Shown: in pieces, positions 17,211 through 29,700 of the stretch
Numbering within the stretch: position 1 is the stretch's first letter
Layout of the letters: each line of letters starts with the position of its first letter
Assembly: GCF_029392675.1 (NCBI RefSeq)
Contig: NZ_CP113941.1
Location: 670,001-734,000, forward strand
Length of the DNA: 64,000 nt
Source: Lactobacillus sp. ESL0684
GTDB taxonomy: Bacteria; Bacillota; Bacilli; Lactobacillales; Lactobacillaceae
Direction of reading: 5' to 3'
The notes under the pieces: generated by a model
What the model was told of the DNA's origin: nothing
Seen by the model: only the letters and a program-made list of their open reading frames with translations
Databases searched by the model: none
Translations under genes and position numbers: made by a program

Positions 17211-17282
17211 AAGTTATTAGTCCAAATTCAGTCCAGTAATTTAAAGAAACCTTTTAATACCGAAGCTAAATTAGATACTTAA

Positions 17283-17356
17283 ATGATCCGGGTGAGATTC
17301 GAACCCACGACCCACGGTTTAGAAGACCGTTGCTCTATCCAGCTGAGCTACCAGAC
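17283..17356 (-). tRNA. tRNA-Arg (anticodon TCT)
   Basis: The minus strand folds into a full cloverleaf: acceptor GGTCTGG/CCGGATC, D-arm GCTC/GAGC, anticodon stem ACGGT/ACCGT with loop CTTCTAA (anticodon TCT), T-arm GTGGG-TTCGAAT-CTCAC and discriminator A. CCA is not encoded. It reads AGA/AGG arginine codons. Confidence 0.95.
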
Positions 17357-17619
17357 CATCGTATGTTTGTTTGTTCTTCACAGAACATTAACTATTATAG
17401 AGAAAAGTTCTGTTAAATGCAACCGTAAATTTCTAATTTGTTTTTTGACTTGCTCGTAAAATCACGTTTTGCAAATTTATTGTTAGTTCAGTTTGCTAAA
17501 TATTTTTTAAAATCGGCTAATTTATGTGCTAGCTCAACAAAGTCTAGTTTGATTAAAATTCGTAAAAGTTTCTCTTTAGTATTGGTAAAGGACTGATTAA
17601 TTTGTCTAAATATCTTTAC

Positions 17620-17649
17620 TTCATAAGTATTCTATTCATATGTTATGCT
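17620..17649 (+). promoter_or_regulatory. possible promoter of first giant surface protein gene
   Basis: The 373 nt between tRNA-Arg and the giant gene hold no ORF. TTCATA (17620-17625), an 18-bp spacer and TGTTATGCT (extended -10 type, 17644-17649) is the best match I see; it is weak. The RBS AGAAAGGAAA (17715-17724) is strong. Confidence 0.3.
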
Positions 17650-17729
17650 GTACCAGTATAAGTTTTTATGTATTGGTCTATTTATTTGTGTGTTGAATAG
17701 GCTAGTAATAATATAGAAAGGAAATTTTA

Positions 17730-20700
17730 ATGCTCGGAAAAAATAATTATAACGAACGTTTGAGAAAGATGGAGATGCAGGCTAAACAAGACCGCTTCTC
17801 AATTCGAAAACTTTCTATTGGGGCTGCTTCTGTTCTACTTGGTTTTAGTTTTCTTGGACTAAATGCCAATAAGGTAGAGGCTGATACAGTTAGTGCTGAT
17901 ACCACTAACACAATCAAGGCTCAAGACGAGCAATCTGCTGAAGCAAAACCAGCCAAGCAGGCTGCCAAAACAGATTTGTCCACTTATGAAGGTTTATCTG
18001 CATTTTTAAAGTCAGATGATCAAACTGGTGCTGCCAAGGATAAAGATACCAATCCTGCAGCAGCTAAGAATCCAGAAAAGCCGCTTTCTGATGGAGATGC
18101 TGACCAAAATCAGGATCATCATGATGCTACTAAACCAGACGATGAGGAGCAACCAGACGACGAGGACCCTGAAGGACCCAGTCAGACTGCTCAACAAAAG
18201 CCAGATGAAGCTTCTAAACCAGTAACTACTGATCCTGAAAATACTAATTCTTCAATCACTGATGATAGTCAAGCTGCAACTGATCAAAAACCAGCGGTTA
18301 TCGTTACTGACGATGCTCAAATTACACCGCAGGCTAGCGATGGTCATGTACCAGATCTATTTACTCCTTCTAATGGTAGTGGTAATTGTAAAGTTGACCG
18401 TAATAGTGTGATATCTAAGACTGAAGATAAAGAAGTTGATGTCTATGATTGGCAAGATCTAGTTGATGCCTTTTATAATAGCAAAATTAATACTATTAAT
18501 GTGGCAGCTGATATTCAAGCACCAACTAATATTAATAGTGCGACCAGGTTAATGATTCCAGCAAGAAAATTAGTTGTACGGGCTAAAGATTCCGATGAAA
18601 ATGATCCTAGTAGTGCCCGTCATATTATCGACTTTCAGATGTTTGAACCAGGAACTTATGATGGTAGCGCAACTGCTCTAGATATTACTTACCAAAACTT
18701 AGATATCTATAGTCGAACTTTTTATGGAATTATCAATACTAGCAAAGATAAGTATTCTAAAGTTAACATCAAAAATGTCAACTTTATTGGTTCACAAATG
18801 CTCTATGTTGGTCAGCATACTGAAGCTAGGTTTTCAGGCACCAATCATGCGGAAACTGTGTCAACTTATACTAATCCGCTAAATGAGAATGATACAACAT
18901 CTTATACGATGCAAGCTGATAATCAACAATTATTCCAATTTAGTGATCGAGGGGGACGATTAACTTTCGCCGCTGGATCTACTTTTACTGGAACCACTTA
19001 TATGGGTGATGTTATTGAAATGCAAGGTGGTGCATCAGGTACTGATACAATTAATATCAATGGTGAGAATGTTTCACTTGCTGCTGATAATGAAATTATC
19101 ATTGAAAAAGGTGCACAGGTAAAGCTTAATCCAGCAGGAGCTACTGATGTCCCTAGAAATGCTAATGGCGGAGAAAACAATGCTGTTCCAACAGGTATTG
19201 CGGTTATTAGTGGTCAAGGTAGTGTTTTAGTTCAAGATGGTGGTCACCTAGAGATTGATGTTGGTGGCTCTGAATATGATGGTGCTAACTTAAATAATCG
19301 TCGTGCTAAAGCAATTATCTTAAATGGTAGTGGTTCATCAATGACCCTTGCTGATAATGCTTCAGTAGTAGTTAATACCAACGGTAACATTAGTGATCGT
19401 AACCAAAACAGTAGTGGTGCGGGCGTTTTAATCTCTGTTGGTGGTAACTTATCTACTGGTGACAAGGCGAAATTTATTGTTAATGGTTCTAATATGGGAA
19501 CCTATAGTGGCACCTTAGTCAGCATCGGTGGTTCTGCTGATATTACTGGTACTGATTTTGAAATTAAATTGGATAATGCTAGTTCAGGTACTGGCAATTT
19601 AACTTTATTTAGTGCAGGTAAAAATACAGTAGTTAGTAACCCAGAGGACTTCCTATTAGATGCTGGTGCTAATGTTAGTGCTGCCTTAGTTCCAAGTGGT
19701 AGTTTTACCCTGAATTCAGTTCGACTGCGCCATCCCGATGGCAGTGTATCAGATCCATTTAGAATTTTTGGTTTTCATGGTATTGGCGGCGGTAAGCTAA
19801 AGGCTGATGAAGCTAATATTGAAGGGATGACGGTTGAGCAAGAACAGGACAATATTACTCGAATTAACAATCCCGATGGTGTGCGTCGTCTGGAATTCCT
19901 CGCTGCCAACATGGATGGTTTTGTGACTATTGATCCAATCGATCCAATCTCGCTTGCTGACATCGTAATTGATCAAGATGGTAACGAAATTATTACTGGT
20001 TACGCTAATCAAGCCGATGCCTTAATTTCGGTAGCCATGCCTAATCCTGCTGATGATGCTAAAATTAATAATCAAATCGACAGTCCTTATCATAAAGAGC
20101 AAGAAGCTGGCATCAAGTATGCTGCGCAATCAAGTACGACTGCTGAAGCTAGTGGAAATCATGCGGGTAAGTACAAGTTTACGATAACTATTCCAGCGGA
20201 ATTATTACCTAAGGATAATGGTACTACGCCGCAAATGGCTACTTTAAGTGCTAACAAGGACTTCGTTGAAGGTGATCCATCACTGCCTGAAGAAGAACGG
20301 CAAAATCCACAACAAGCTAAGCTGTTAACCCCTAGTGATATTGCAAGTGCTTTAGATCAACAAAAAGATAGTGCAGCCAAGGAAATTCAATCTACTGCAA
20401 GTAAAGCTAGAGAAACAATTAATGGTGTCTTTGGTGATGACACCGCGGCTGCTAAGCCATATCTTGACGAGATTGATAGCATTGTTAATGCTTCAACTAA
20501 CAAGGAAGCTGGAGCAGACGATCCTGATAGTGTCTATGTTCCAAACGATATGAGCGCGGTAACAAGCCGTAAAGATACTGCAATTAACAAGATTCAAGAT
20601 CAAGTTAAACAGGCTCGGAAAGCTAACCAAACTGCGACTATTAACGCTGCTAAGCAACAAGTCAAAGACTGGGCTGATAAGGGAAATGAACTATTAGGTT

Positions 20701-23700
20701 ATCAAGCAGGTGCTGCAGGCGATCCAGATATTGCTAAGGCACTTGATGATGCTAACCAAGCGATTGAAGCGGCTGCTAATGATGAAAACGGCGATCTTGA
20801 CCAGGCAATTACTAATGGTCAAAACGCAATTTTAGCTGCTTACAAGCAAGCTGCTAAGAAGCAGATTGATAATGACTTTACTAATAAGAATAACTTAGTC
20901 AATAATTCTTTAGCGTTATCTAAAGACCAAAAAACCAAGTATAGTCAAGAATTAGCTGATGCTAAGGATGCGGACGAAGCAACTATTGACGCAGTAGATA
21001 ATTTAAATCCAGATCAGACTAAACCTGCAGGTACATTACAATCAGTTTATGATCCAATTGAGGCTGTTTCAGATTTGCGTCGTTATAAGAATCAGCTCAA
21101 GCAAAAGTATCCGGATAACACAGAATTAAATCAGGCGTTAGAAACTACTTCTAAACAATGGGAAGACCAAATTGACGCTGATAAGCAAGATCCTGCTAAG
21201 TGGAACGATGATTTAGCTAAGGGTAAGGATGCCTTAAAGCAATTGGTTGCCAAGGAATTTGCTTCAGATTTGCAAACTGAACTTGATGCTGATAAGGACA
21301 AGTTAAGCGATTTAGCAGCCGATAATGAAGCTGTCAATCATGCTATTCAAGCAGCGCAGGATGCGATTGACGATATTGCTAATGCTAATGACGACGCTGA
21401 GGCTAATCAAAAGCATGATACGGCTCAAAAAGCACTGGACAAGTTGAATTCGATTATTGAACTACAAGCTGAAGCTAAAGCTCAAAAGCAACAATATGGT
21501 GAAACTTATCCAACTACTGGTGTATCTGGTAACGAGGCTGCGGCAAACAAACCAATTATTAATGATATTAATCAGGGTATTGATAATGCCTTAAATGCTG
21601 CTATTAACAACGTTACTGCTGCATCTGATGATGACTTAGCTAATGTAACTAACCAAGGTGTAGTTGACATTGATAAGGTTGGTGCGCAAAAACAATTAGC
21701 GCAGAAAGCCCAAGCTGTTGAACAGCAATTGAACGCCCTCAGTGGTCACGGTCTTAGTGCGACTGAAATTGATGAGCAAGTTCAAGCGGCCAAGGATTTA
21801 GTTGCTAATGAAGCTAATACTGGTTATAGTGATGCGATTACTGCTGCGACTAGCCAAGATGATGTTTCAGGCAATCTAACTGATGGTTTGAATGCTCTAG
21901 ATGACTTGCTCAATCAACAAAAATTGATTGCTAGTCAGAATGCTGCGATTACTGCCATTCAAAATGCACAAACAGAAGCTAATGCTACAATTGATGGAAC
22001 TAATCTGAGCGATGAAGCCAAGGCTGCTGCTAAGAAGCAGATTAAGACCATTGCTGATAACGCAGTAAGTAAGATTAATAAAGATCAGACACCTGCAGCA
22101 GTAACGACTGATAAGAATAAAGCGTTAGAAAATATTCAAAATGTCGTTAATAATATTAACGACGACAATACTGTATTAACGACTGCCCAAACAAGTGCAA
22201 TTTCTGATTTGCAAGCTGCAGCTAATCAGGCTAAGACTGACATTGATAATTTGCCAGCTGATCAACTAAGTGATAGCCAAAAGCAAGAATTTAAGCAAAA
22301 AGTTGATGATGACCTAGCTGATGCGATTGCTAATGTTAATAGTGCCGGTAATACTGATGATGTTGACGAAGCCAAGACCACTGGTAAGCAGAAGATTAAT
22401 GCTGATCGTGATGCAGCTCAATTAGCAGCTGACAAGGCTAAGGCACTCCAAGATCTCGAGACTACCAAGGATAACGATACCGCTGCAATCAATAATCTAT
22501 TAACTGACGGTAAGATTAATCAAGCAACAGCGGATAAAGCTAAGAACGATATTAAGGGTTATTATGATCATGCTGTAGCGGCAGTTAACAACGCCAAGGA
22601 TTCTGAAACAGTCACAGATGAGAAGAATAACGGTATTGACGCTATGAATGGTGTCGTTACTACGGCTACTAACGATGCCGACGGTGCCATCAGTGCCGCT
22701 AAGACTGAAGCAACTGATAAGTTAGATACGTTAGCTAACCAAATTAAGCAAAATATTAAAAATAATCCTAATCTTGGTAATGATGAAAAAGACGACTTTA
22801 TCGGTCAAGTTGACACTGCCCTGTCGACTGCTAAACAGAATATTGGTAAAGCAACTACGGTAGATGCTGTTAATAAGGCTGAAGGACGTGGCGAATCTGC
22901 TCTTAATGCTGTAGATGCTGCTGCCAAACTTCAAGGGACTAAGAATGATGCTCTGAAGGCTTTGCTTAATACTTATAATAAGGATAAGGGTCAAATTAAT
23001 GCGATGACTAACATTGATTCTGATAAGAAGAATCAAATGCTTACTGAGCTGAAGGGTGATTATGATACTGCAGTTGGCAAGGTCAAAGACCCTCAGACTA
23101 ATACCATCAATAAGGTACAAGCTGAAAAGCAGACTGGTATTACCAATATGGATGGTGTATTGACTAATGCTGGTAATTTAGATGGTGCGATTAGTGAAGC
23201 ACAAGAAAAGTTAGAACAAGTTGCTAAAGATGCTAAAGATCGAATCGACAAGTCAGATTTAGCTGATAAAGAAGCTGCTAAGAATGCGATTGATGAAGCC
23301 CTTAACTCCGCTAAAGCAGATGTTGCTTCTAAGGATAATGTAACTGACATCAATCAGGCAGAGCAAGATGGCGAACAAGCAATTCTTGCTGCTGAACAAG
23401 ACTCAACTCTCAAGGATGCTAAGGCAAAAGCTAAAGAAAAATTAGCACAATATGCTGAAACAGCTAAGGCTAAGATTCCAGCTAATTTGACTGAAGACCA
23501 GGCTAAGCAAGTTGAAACTGCGATTGATAATGCAGTCACTGACGCAAATCAGGCAATTGATGCTGCAACTTCAGAAACTGGCGTCAACAATCAAGAAGGT
23601 GCTGGCGAAGTGAATATTGACTCTGTTTTAGCTGATGCTAACTTACTAAGTGCTAAAGAAGAAGATAAACAGGACGTTCAAAACCACCTTGATCAAGCGG

Positions 23701-26700
23701 GCTTAACTGGTGATGCGTTAGAAGACGCTCAGCAAGTAGTTGAACAAGCTAAGCAAAATATTGATAATGCTACTTCAGTTGCTGCAGCCGATAAGCTGCG
23801 TGAAGATGCTATTAAAGCTATTGACAATATTAAGAAAAACCAAAATAATCAGGAATTAAATAATGCTAAAGATGCTGCGATTGCTGAACTTGATGCAGAA
23901 CTGGGTGATGCAAATAGTGGCGTTTTAGCTGGTATTGCTGCTTTAGCTAAGCCAGCTGGTAACTTGACTCCTGAAGAAGTAACTCAATATCAAAATCAAG
24001 CTCAAAAAGCTCATGATGATGCAGTTAATAAAGTTAACAGTGCAGCTAATGCTACTGAAGTTAATAAGAATAAGGAAACAGGCATTAGTAAGATCGATCA
24101 AGCCTTAACTGACGCTAAATTGCAAGATAAGAAGAATCAGGCTAAGGCAGACCTTAATACTTATGCTGAAACTGCTAAGACGGCGATTGATGGTAAGGAT
24201 CTTGACCAAAAGACTAAGGATAAGTTGAAGGGTCAAATTGATCAGGTTGTTGATGATATTAACAAAGATATTGATGCTGCAACTACTGGTTCTGCAATTA
24301 ATACAGCGGAAAATGACGGCAAGCAGAAGATTGATAATGTCGCTAGTTCTGCTGATAATGCTGAGTTAAGCAGCGCACGTGAAAATGCACTTACCAATCT
24401 GCATGATAAGGCTAATACAGTACAGACTAGTCTTGATAATGCGTTAAACGATGGTAGCTTAACTTCAAGTCAATATCAAGATTTAACTAATGATCTTAAT
24501 GATGCTGTTGCTAACGCAGAAGATGCCATCAATGCCGCTAATACAGTTACTGATATTAATCAAGAAGAACAAAACGGTGAAGATGCTATTGATGGCGTTT
24601 CAAGTGATGCCAATCTTGATAAAACCATGAATAAAGATTTAGCAGCGTTGCAAACTGCCGCTAATAACGCCAATGATAAGATTGATGAGTTAACTGGGTT
24701 TACTCCTGAACAGAAACAGGATATGAAGGATCAAGTTGAATCCGAACGTGCTAAGGCAGCCAAAAATGTGCGTGATCAGCGTAAAGCAAATTCTGCTAGT
24801 GGTATGAATCGTGCTAAGAATGATGGTATTACTGCGATTAACAATGTTACTAATGGTTTTGTTGATAAAAATACTGCCATTGAGAAGTTAAAGGATGAAG
24901 CACAAACTGCTAAGGATACTTTGCAAGCTGCGGCTACAAATCCAGAAGATCCTAATCATCCATTCTTAAATGATACTGAATTAGCTACTGCTAATACTGC
25001 GGTTGATACTGCACTTGATACTGCTATTTCTAATATCTTGGCAGCTGATCCAGCTGATATTGGCGAAAATGGTTCGGTCTTTAATGATGCCAAGGACCTA
25101 ATTAGCAACTCAACTTTACCAGCACAATTGCAAGCAGAGAAGAACAAGCAGATTGCAGCAATTAATAAGTATGCAGCTGAAAAGACTGATTCTCTTGCTG
25201 ACTTAACCGATTTAACTCCTGAACAAATAGCTGACTTGACTGCAGATCTTGAAACCGCTCGTAAGAAGACGGTTGATAAGATTAATGATGTAAGTTTGCC
25301 AGGTCAAGCTACTCCAGCAGATTTAGCTGACGCTAAGACGCAACTGACTAATATCGAAAAGGGTACTGTAACTGGTGAAACCATTGACTTTGGTGAAGCT
25401 GGAATTGACAAGATTGTTACTGCTGCAAATAATTCCGCTGCTTATAATCACAAGCAGGACAAAATTAAAGAGCTTGAAGACGCATATGAAAAGACGCAAG
25501 AGCGGATTAAGGATTCTGGCTTAACTCCTAATCAACAAAAAGACAAGCTTGAAGACGCAAAAACTGCTTTTAATGCTGCTAAGCAAAATATTATCGACGC
25601 AACCGGTGCTGATACTGCTGCAATTAGTGCGGCTGCAGACACTGCATTAACAAATGGTAAAACTGAACTTGATAAGATTGCTGGGTTAACTGAAGCAGAA
25701 GGTCAAAAGAGTGCTGCTCTTGATAAGTTAAAGGCTAAGCAAAATTCTGCAAAAGATATCATTAATCATTCGCAATTAACAGCTGAACAAAAGCAAGCAG
25801 CTCTTGCTGAAATTGATAAAGCTTATGAAATCGGTAAGACAAGTATTACTGACCTGTCTACTGTTGATAAAGAAGGTAATCAACTAGATTCTACGGCAAT
25901 CAAGGCAGCAATTATTGCGGCTGAAACAACTGGTGAACATTTAATTGATGAGGTTATTAATAAGGAGTCGGGTAATAAGAATTATCAATGGTTTAATAAC
26001 GAAATCGAAAATACAAAAGATTTGGCAGAAGATTTCGATAAGCTAACTGATAAGCAAAAAGCAGATAATCCCGAACTTGTTGCTGCTATTAATACTGCAA
26101 TTACTGATCTGAATAAAGCTACTGATATTGGCAGTGCTAGTGATGCATACAGCCGCGGCAAGACTGCTTTGAATAAGCTTAATGCGATTGAAGAGGTTAA
26201 GCAGGCAGCACAAAATGCTAAAGATATCATTAATAACACGCAATTAACAGCTGAACAAAAGCAAACTGCTATTTCTGAGATTGATGACTATCAAACTGCT
26301 GCAATTAATGCAATTAATGCTGTTAACCAACCAGCTGGGGACGTTGACGGAATTGCTAATAATATCAAGGATGCGGTTATCACTGGTGAGAACAATATTA
26401 ATAGTGTTCTCAGTCAAGTGACTGAGCAAGCTAGAAAAGAAGCTAAACAAGCTTTAACTGCTGCTTACAACAATGCTAAGCAAGAGTTGGGTAATGACAA
26501 GCATAGCAATCTTGATACCGCTTATAACAATGCTTTGGCTGCTTTAAATAGTGCCGATAAGGTTGAAAGTGTCAACCAAGCTAAAGATGATGGTATTAAG
26601 AACCTAGCAAACAGCGCACTTGATGATGCAGCAACTAATGCTAATACTACAATTGATCAAGCGTCTAACTTGTCAACTACCCAGAAAGATAAGCTAAAAG

Positions 26701-29700
26701 CAGATGTTGCAGCAGCTGTAGCTGCTGGTAATACTGCAATTGCAGCAGCTGGTAGTGATGCTGAGAAAGTTGATCAGGCACGTAAGGATGCTATTTCTGA
26801 GATTAATAAAATTACTACTAGTGCTAATGATCTTGATCAAGCAATAGATAAGGCTAAGCAAGCTCTTGAAGCTGCTCGTAATCAGGCTGGTGAAAAATTA
26901 GGTAGTGTAGTTGATGCATCTAAGCTAGATGATGATTTGGCAGATGCAGAGTCAAAACTTGATGGAATAACTAATTTAAATGAAATTGAGGAAATCAAGG
27001 ATTCTGGTATCAAGCAAATTGCCAATGACTCTGTACAAGCAGCTGCTGATTATGTAACTAATAACTTAGGTGATCTTTCGGAATCACAGTTAAGTCAAAT
27101 TAATGATGAAATTGCAACTGCTGTAGACGAAGGTAATAAGGCAATTGAAAGTGTTGGTAATAATGATATAGCTATTACTGCCGCTAGAGATAATGCGATT
27201 GATAAGATCTTAAGTATTAAGACAGATAGCGATCAATTGGCTACTGATGCAAATGATGCTAAAGCTGCAATCGATCAAGCCGCATCAGCAGCTAAAGCAG
27301 AAGTTGACAAGCTGGGCGAAGAATATACTCCAGAAGACAAGCAGAAGTTGAAGGAAGATATCGATCAAGCTGCGACTGGTGCTAAAGATAAGGTTGATAA
27401 TACAACTAAGCCAGAAGATGTCGACAAGGCCAAGACGGATGGTATCAATAGTATTAACAATACTTTGGCCAAAGATAAGGCTAAGCATGAATTGCAAAGT
27501 GCGTACAATGATGCAATAAGTAAGTTGCCAGCAGGTGCGGATCATTCAGCACTTGATACAGCTTTGCAAGAAGCGCTAACTAATGTTGATAATGCAACAG
27601 ATTCAGAAGGTATTGAAACAGCTAAGAATGATAGTATCAAGGAAATTGCCAAAGAAGCTGTTGCAGCAGTAGCCAATAATGCAATTGCTACAATTGATGG
27701 TCAAGCTAACTTGTCAGAAGCACAAAAAGATAATCTGAAGAATCAAGTTAATGCAGCCAAAGCTGAAGCAATCAAGGAAACTGAAGGAACCATTGATAAA
27801 GCCAACGGAACAGAAGCTGTGGGTAATGCGCGAGATGAAGCAATTAATGCGATCAACAATATTGGCACAAATGGAGCTGATTTGGGCGCAAGTGCAAGTG
27901 CTGCTAAAGACGAATTGCAAAGTGCATACAATGATGCGATAAGTGAGTTGCCAGAAGGAATGGATCATTCAGACTTAGATGATGCTTTGCAAGGTGCCTT
28001 AGCTAATATTGATAGTGCAACTAAGCCAGAAGTTATCGACAAAGCTAAGAATGATGGTATTAATAGTATTAACAATACTTTAGCCAAAGATAAGGCTAAG
28101 CATGAATTGCAAAGTGCCTATGAAGAAGCAATTATCGGCTTAGGTGATAATCCAAGTGATGAAGCTAAGAGACCACTTGATGATGATTTGAATAATGCTT
28201 TAGCTAATATTGATAGTGCAACAGATTCAGAAAGTATTGAAACAGCTAAGACCGATGGTATCAAGGAAATTGCCAAAGATGTAATCGATCAAGCCGCAAC
28301 TGCAGCTAAAGCAGAAGTTGACAAGCTGGGCGAAGAATATACTCCAGAAGACAAGCAGAAGTTGAAGGGAGATATTGATCAAGCTGCAGCTAAAGCCAAA
28401 GCAGAAATTGATAATGCTCCAAACCAGGATGCAGTTGATCAAGCTAAGAATGATGGTATTAATAATATCAACGATACTTTGGCCAAAGATAAGGCTAAGC
28501 ATGAATTAGAAACTGCGTATAATGATGCAGTAAGTAAGTTGCCAGCAGGAGCAGATCATTCAGACTTAGATGATGCTTTGCAAGGTGCCTTAGCTAATAT
28601 TGATGGTGCAACAGATTCAGAAGGTATTGAAGCAGCTAAGACTGAAGGTATCAAGGAAATTGCCAAGGAAGCTGTTAAAGCTGTAGCTAACGATGCAATT
28701 GCCGCAATTAATGGTCAAGCTAACTTGTCAGAAGCGCAAAAAGATGATCTAAAGAATCGAATTAATGCAGCTAAAGATGAAGCAATCAAGGAAACTGACG
28801 GAACCATTGATAAAGCTGACGGAACAGAAGCTGTTGGTAAAGCACGAGATGAAGCAATTGACAAGATTAATGGCATTGGCACAATCGGGTCTGACCTAAA
28901 CACTAATGTAAATAGTGCTAAGGAAGAATTGCAACATGCATACGATGATGCAGTAAATAATTTACCGACAGATGCAGATCAAGCAACTAAGGACAAATTA
29001 AAGCAAGACTTTGATAAAGCTAATGGTGCAATAGATCAAGCAACTTCTGAAGATAATATTGACAAGGCTAAGACCGACGGTATCAAGGAAATTGCCAAGG
29101 ATGTAATTTCTGTAGCCGCAGATCAAACCAAAGCAGAAATTGATCAGTTAGGTGATGAATATAGTCCAGATGACAAGCAGAAGTTGAAGGAAGATATCGA
29201 TCAAGCTGCAGATCAAGCCAAAGCAGAAGTTGACAAAGCTCCTAACAAGGATGCCGTTGAGCAAGCTAAGACAGATGGTATCAATAGTATTAACAATACT
29301 TTGGCCAAAGATAAGGCTAAGCATGAATTGCAAAGTGCGTACAATGATGCAATAAGTAAGTTGCCAGCAGGAGCAGATCAAGCAACTAAGGATAAATTAA
29401 AGCAAGACTTTGATAAAGCTAATGGTGCAATAGATCAAGCAACTTCTGAAGATAATATTGACAAGGCTAAGATCGACGGTATCAAGGAAATTGCCAAGGA
29501 TGTAATTTCTGTAGCCGCAGATCAAGCTAAAGCAGAAATTGATCAGTTAGGTGATGAATATAATCCAGATGACAAGCAAAAACTAAAGGAAGATATCGAT
29601 CAAGCTGCAGATCAAGCCAAAGCAGAAATTGATAAAGCTCCTAACAAGGATGCAGTTGATCAAGCTAAGAACGATGGTATCAATAGTATTAACAATACTT

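Larger units (their letters stand above)
16565..17282. other. gene-free region with remnants (718 bp)
   Basis: Apart from the toxin pseudogene (16904-17055), a small hairpin with a T-run at 17060-17094 and the long inverted repeat at 17157-17210, I see no supported gene here. It looks like a decayed insertion next to tRNA-Arg. Confidence 0.6.
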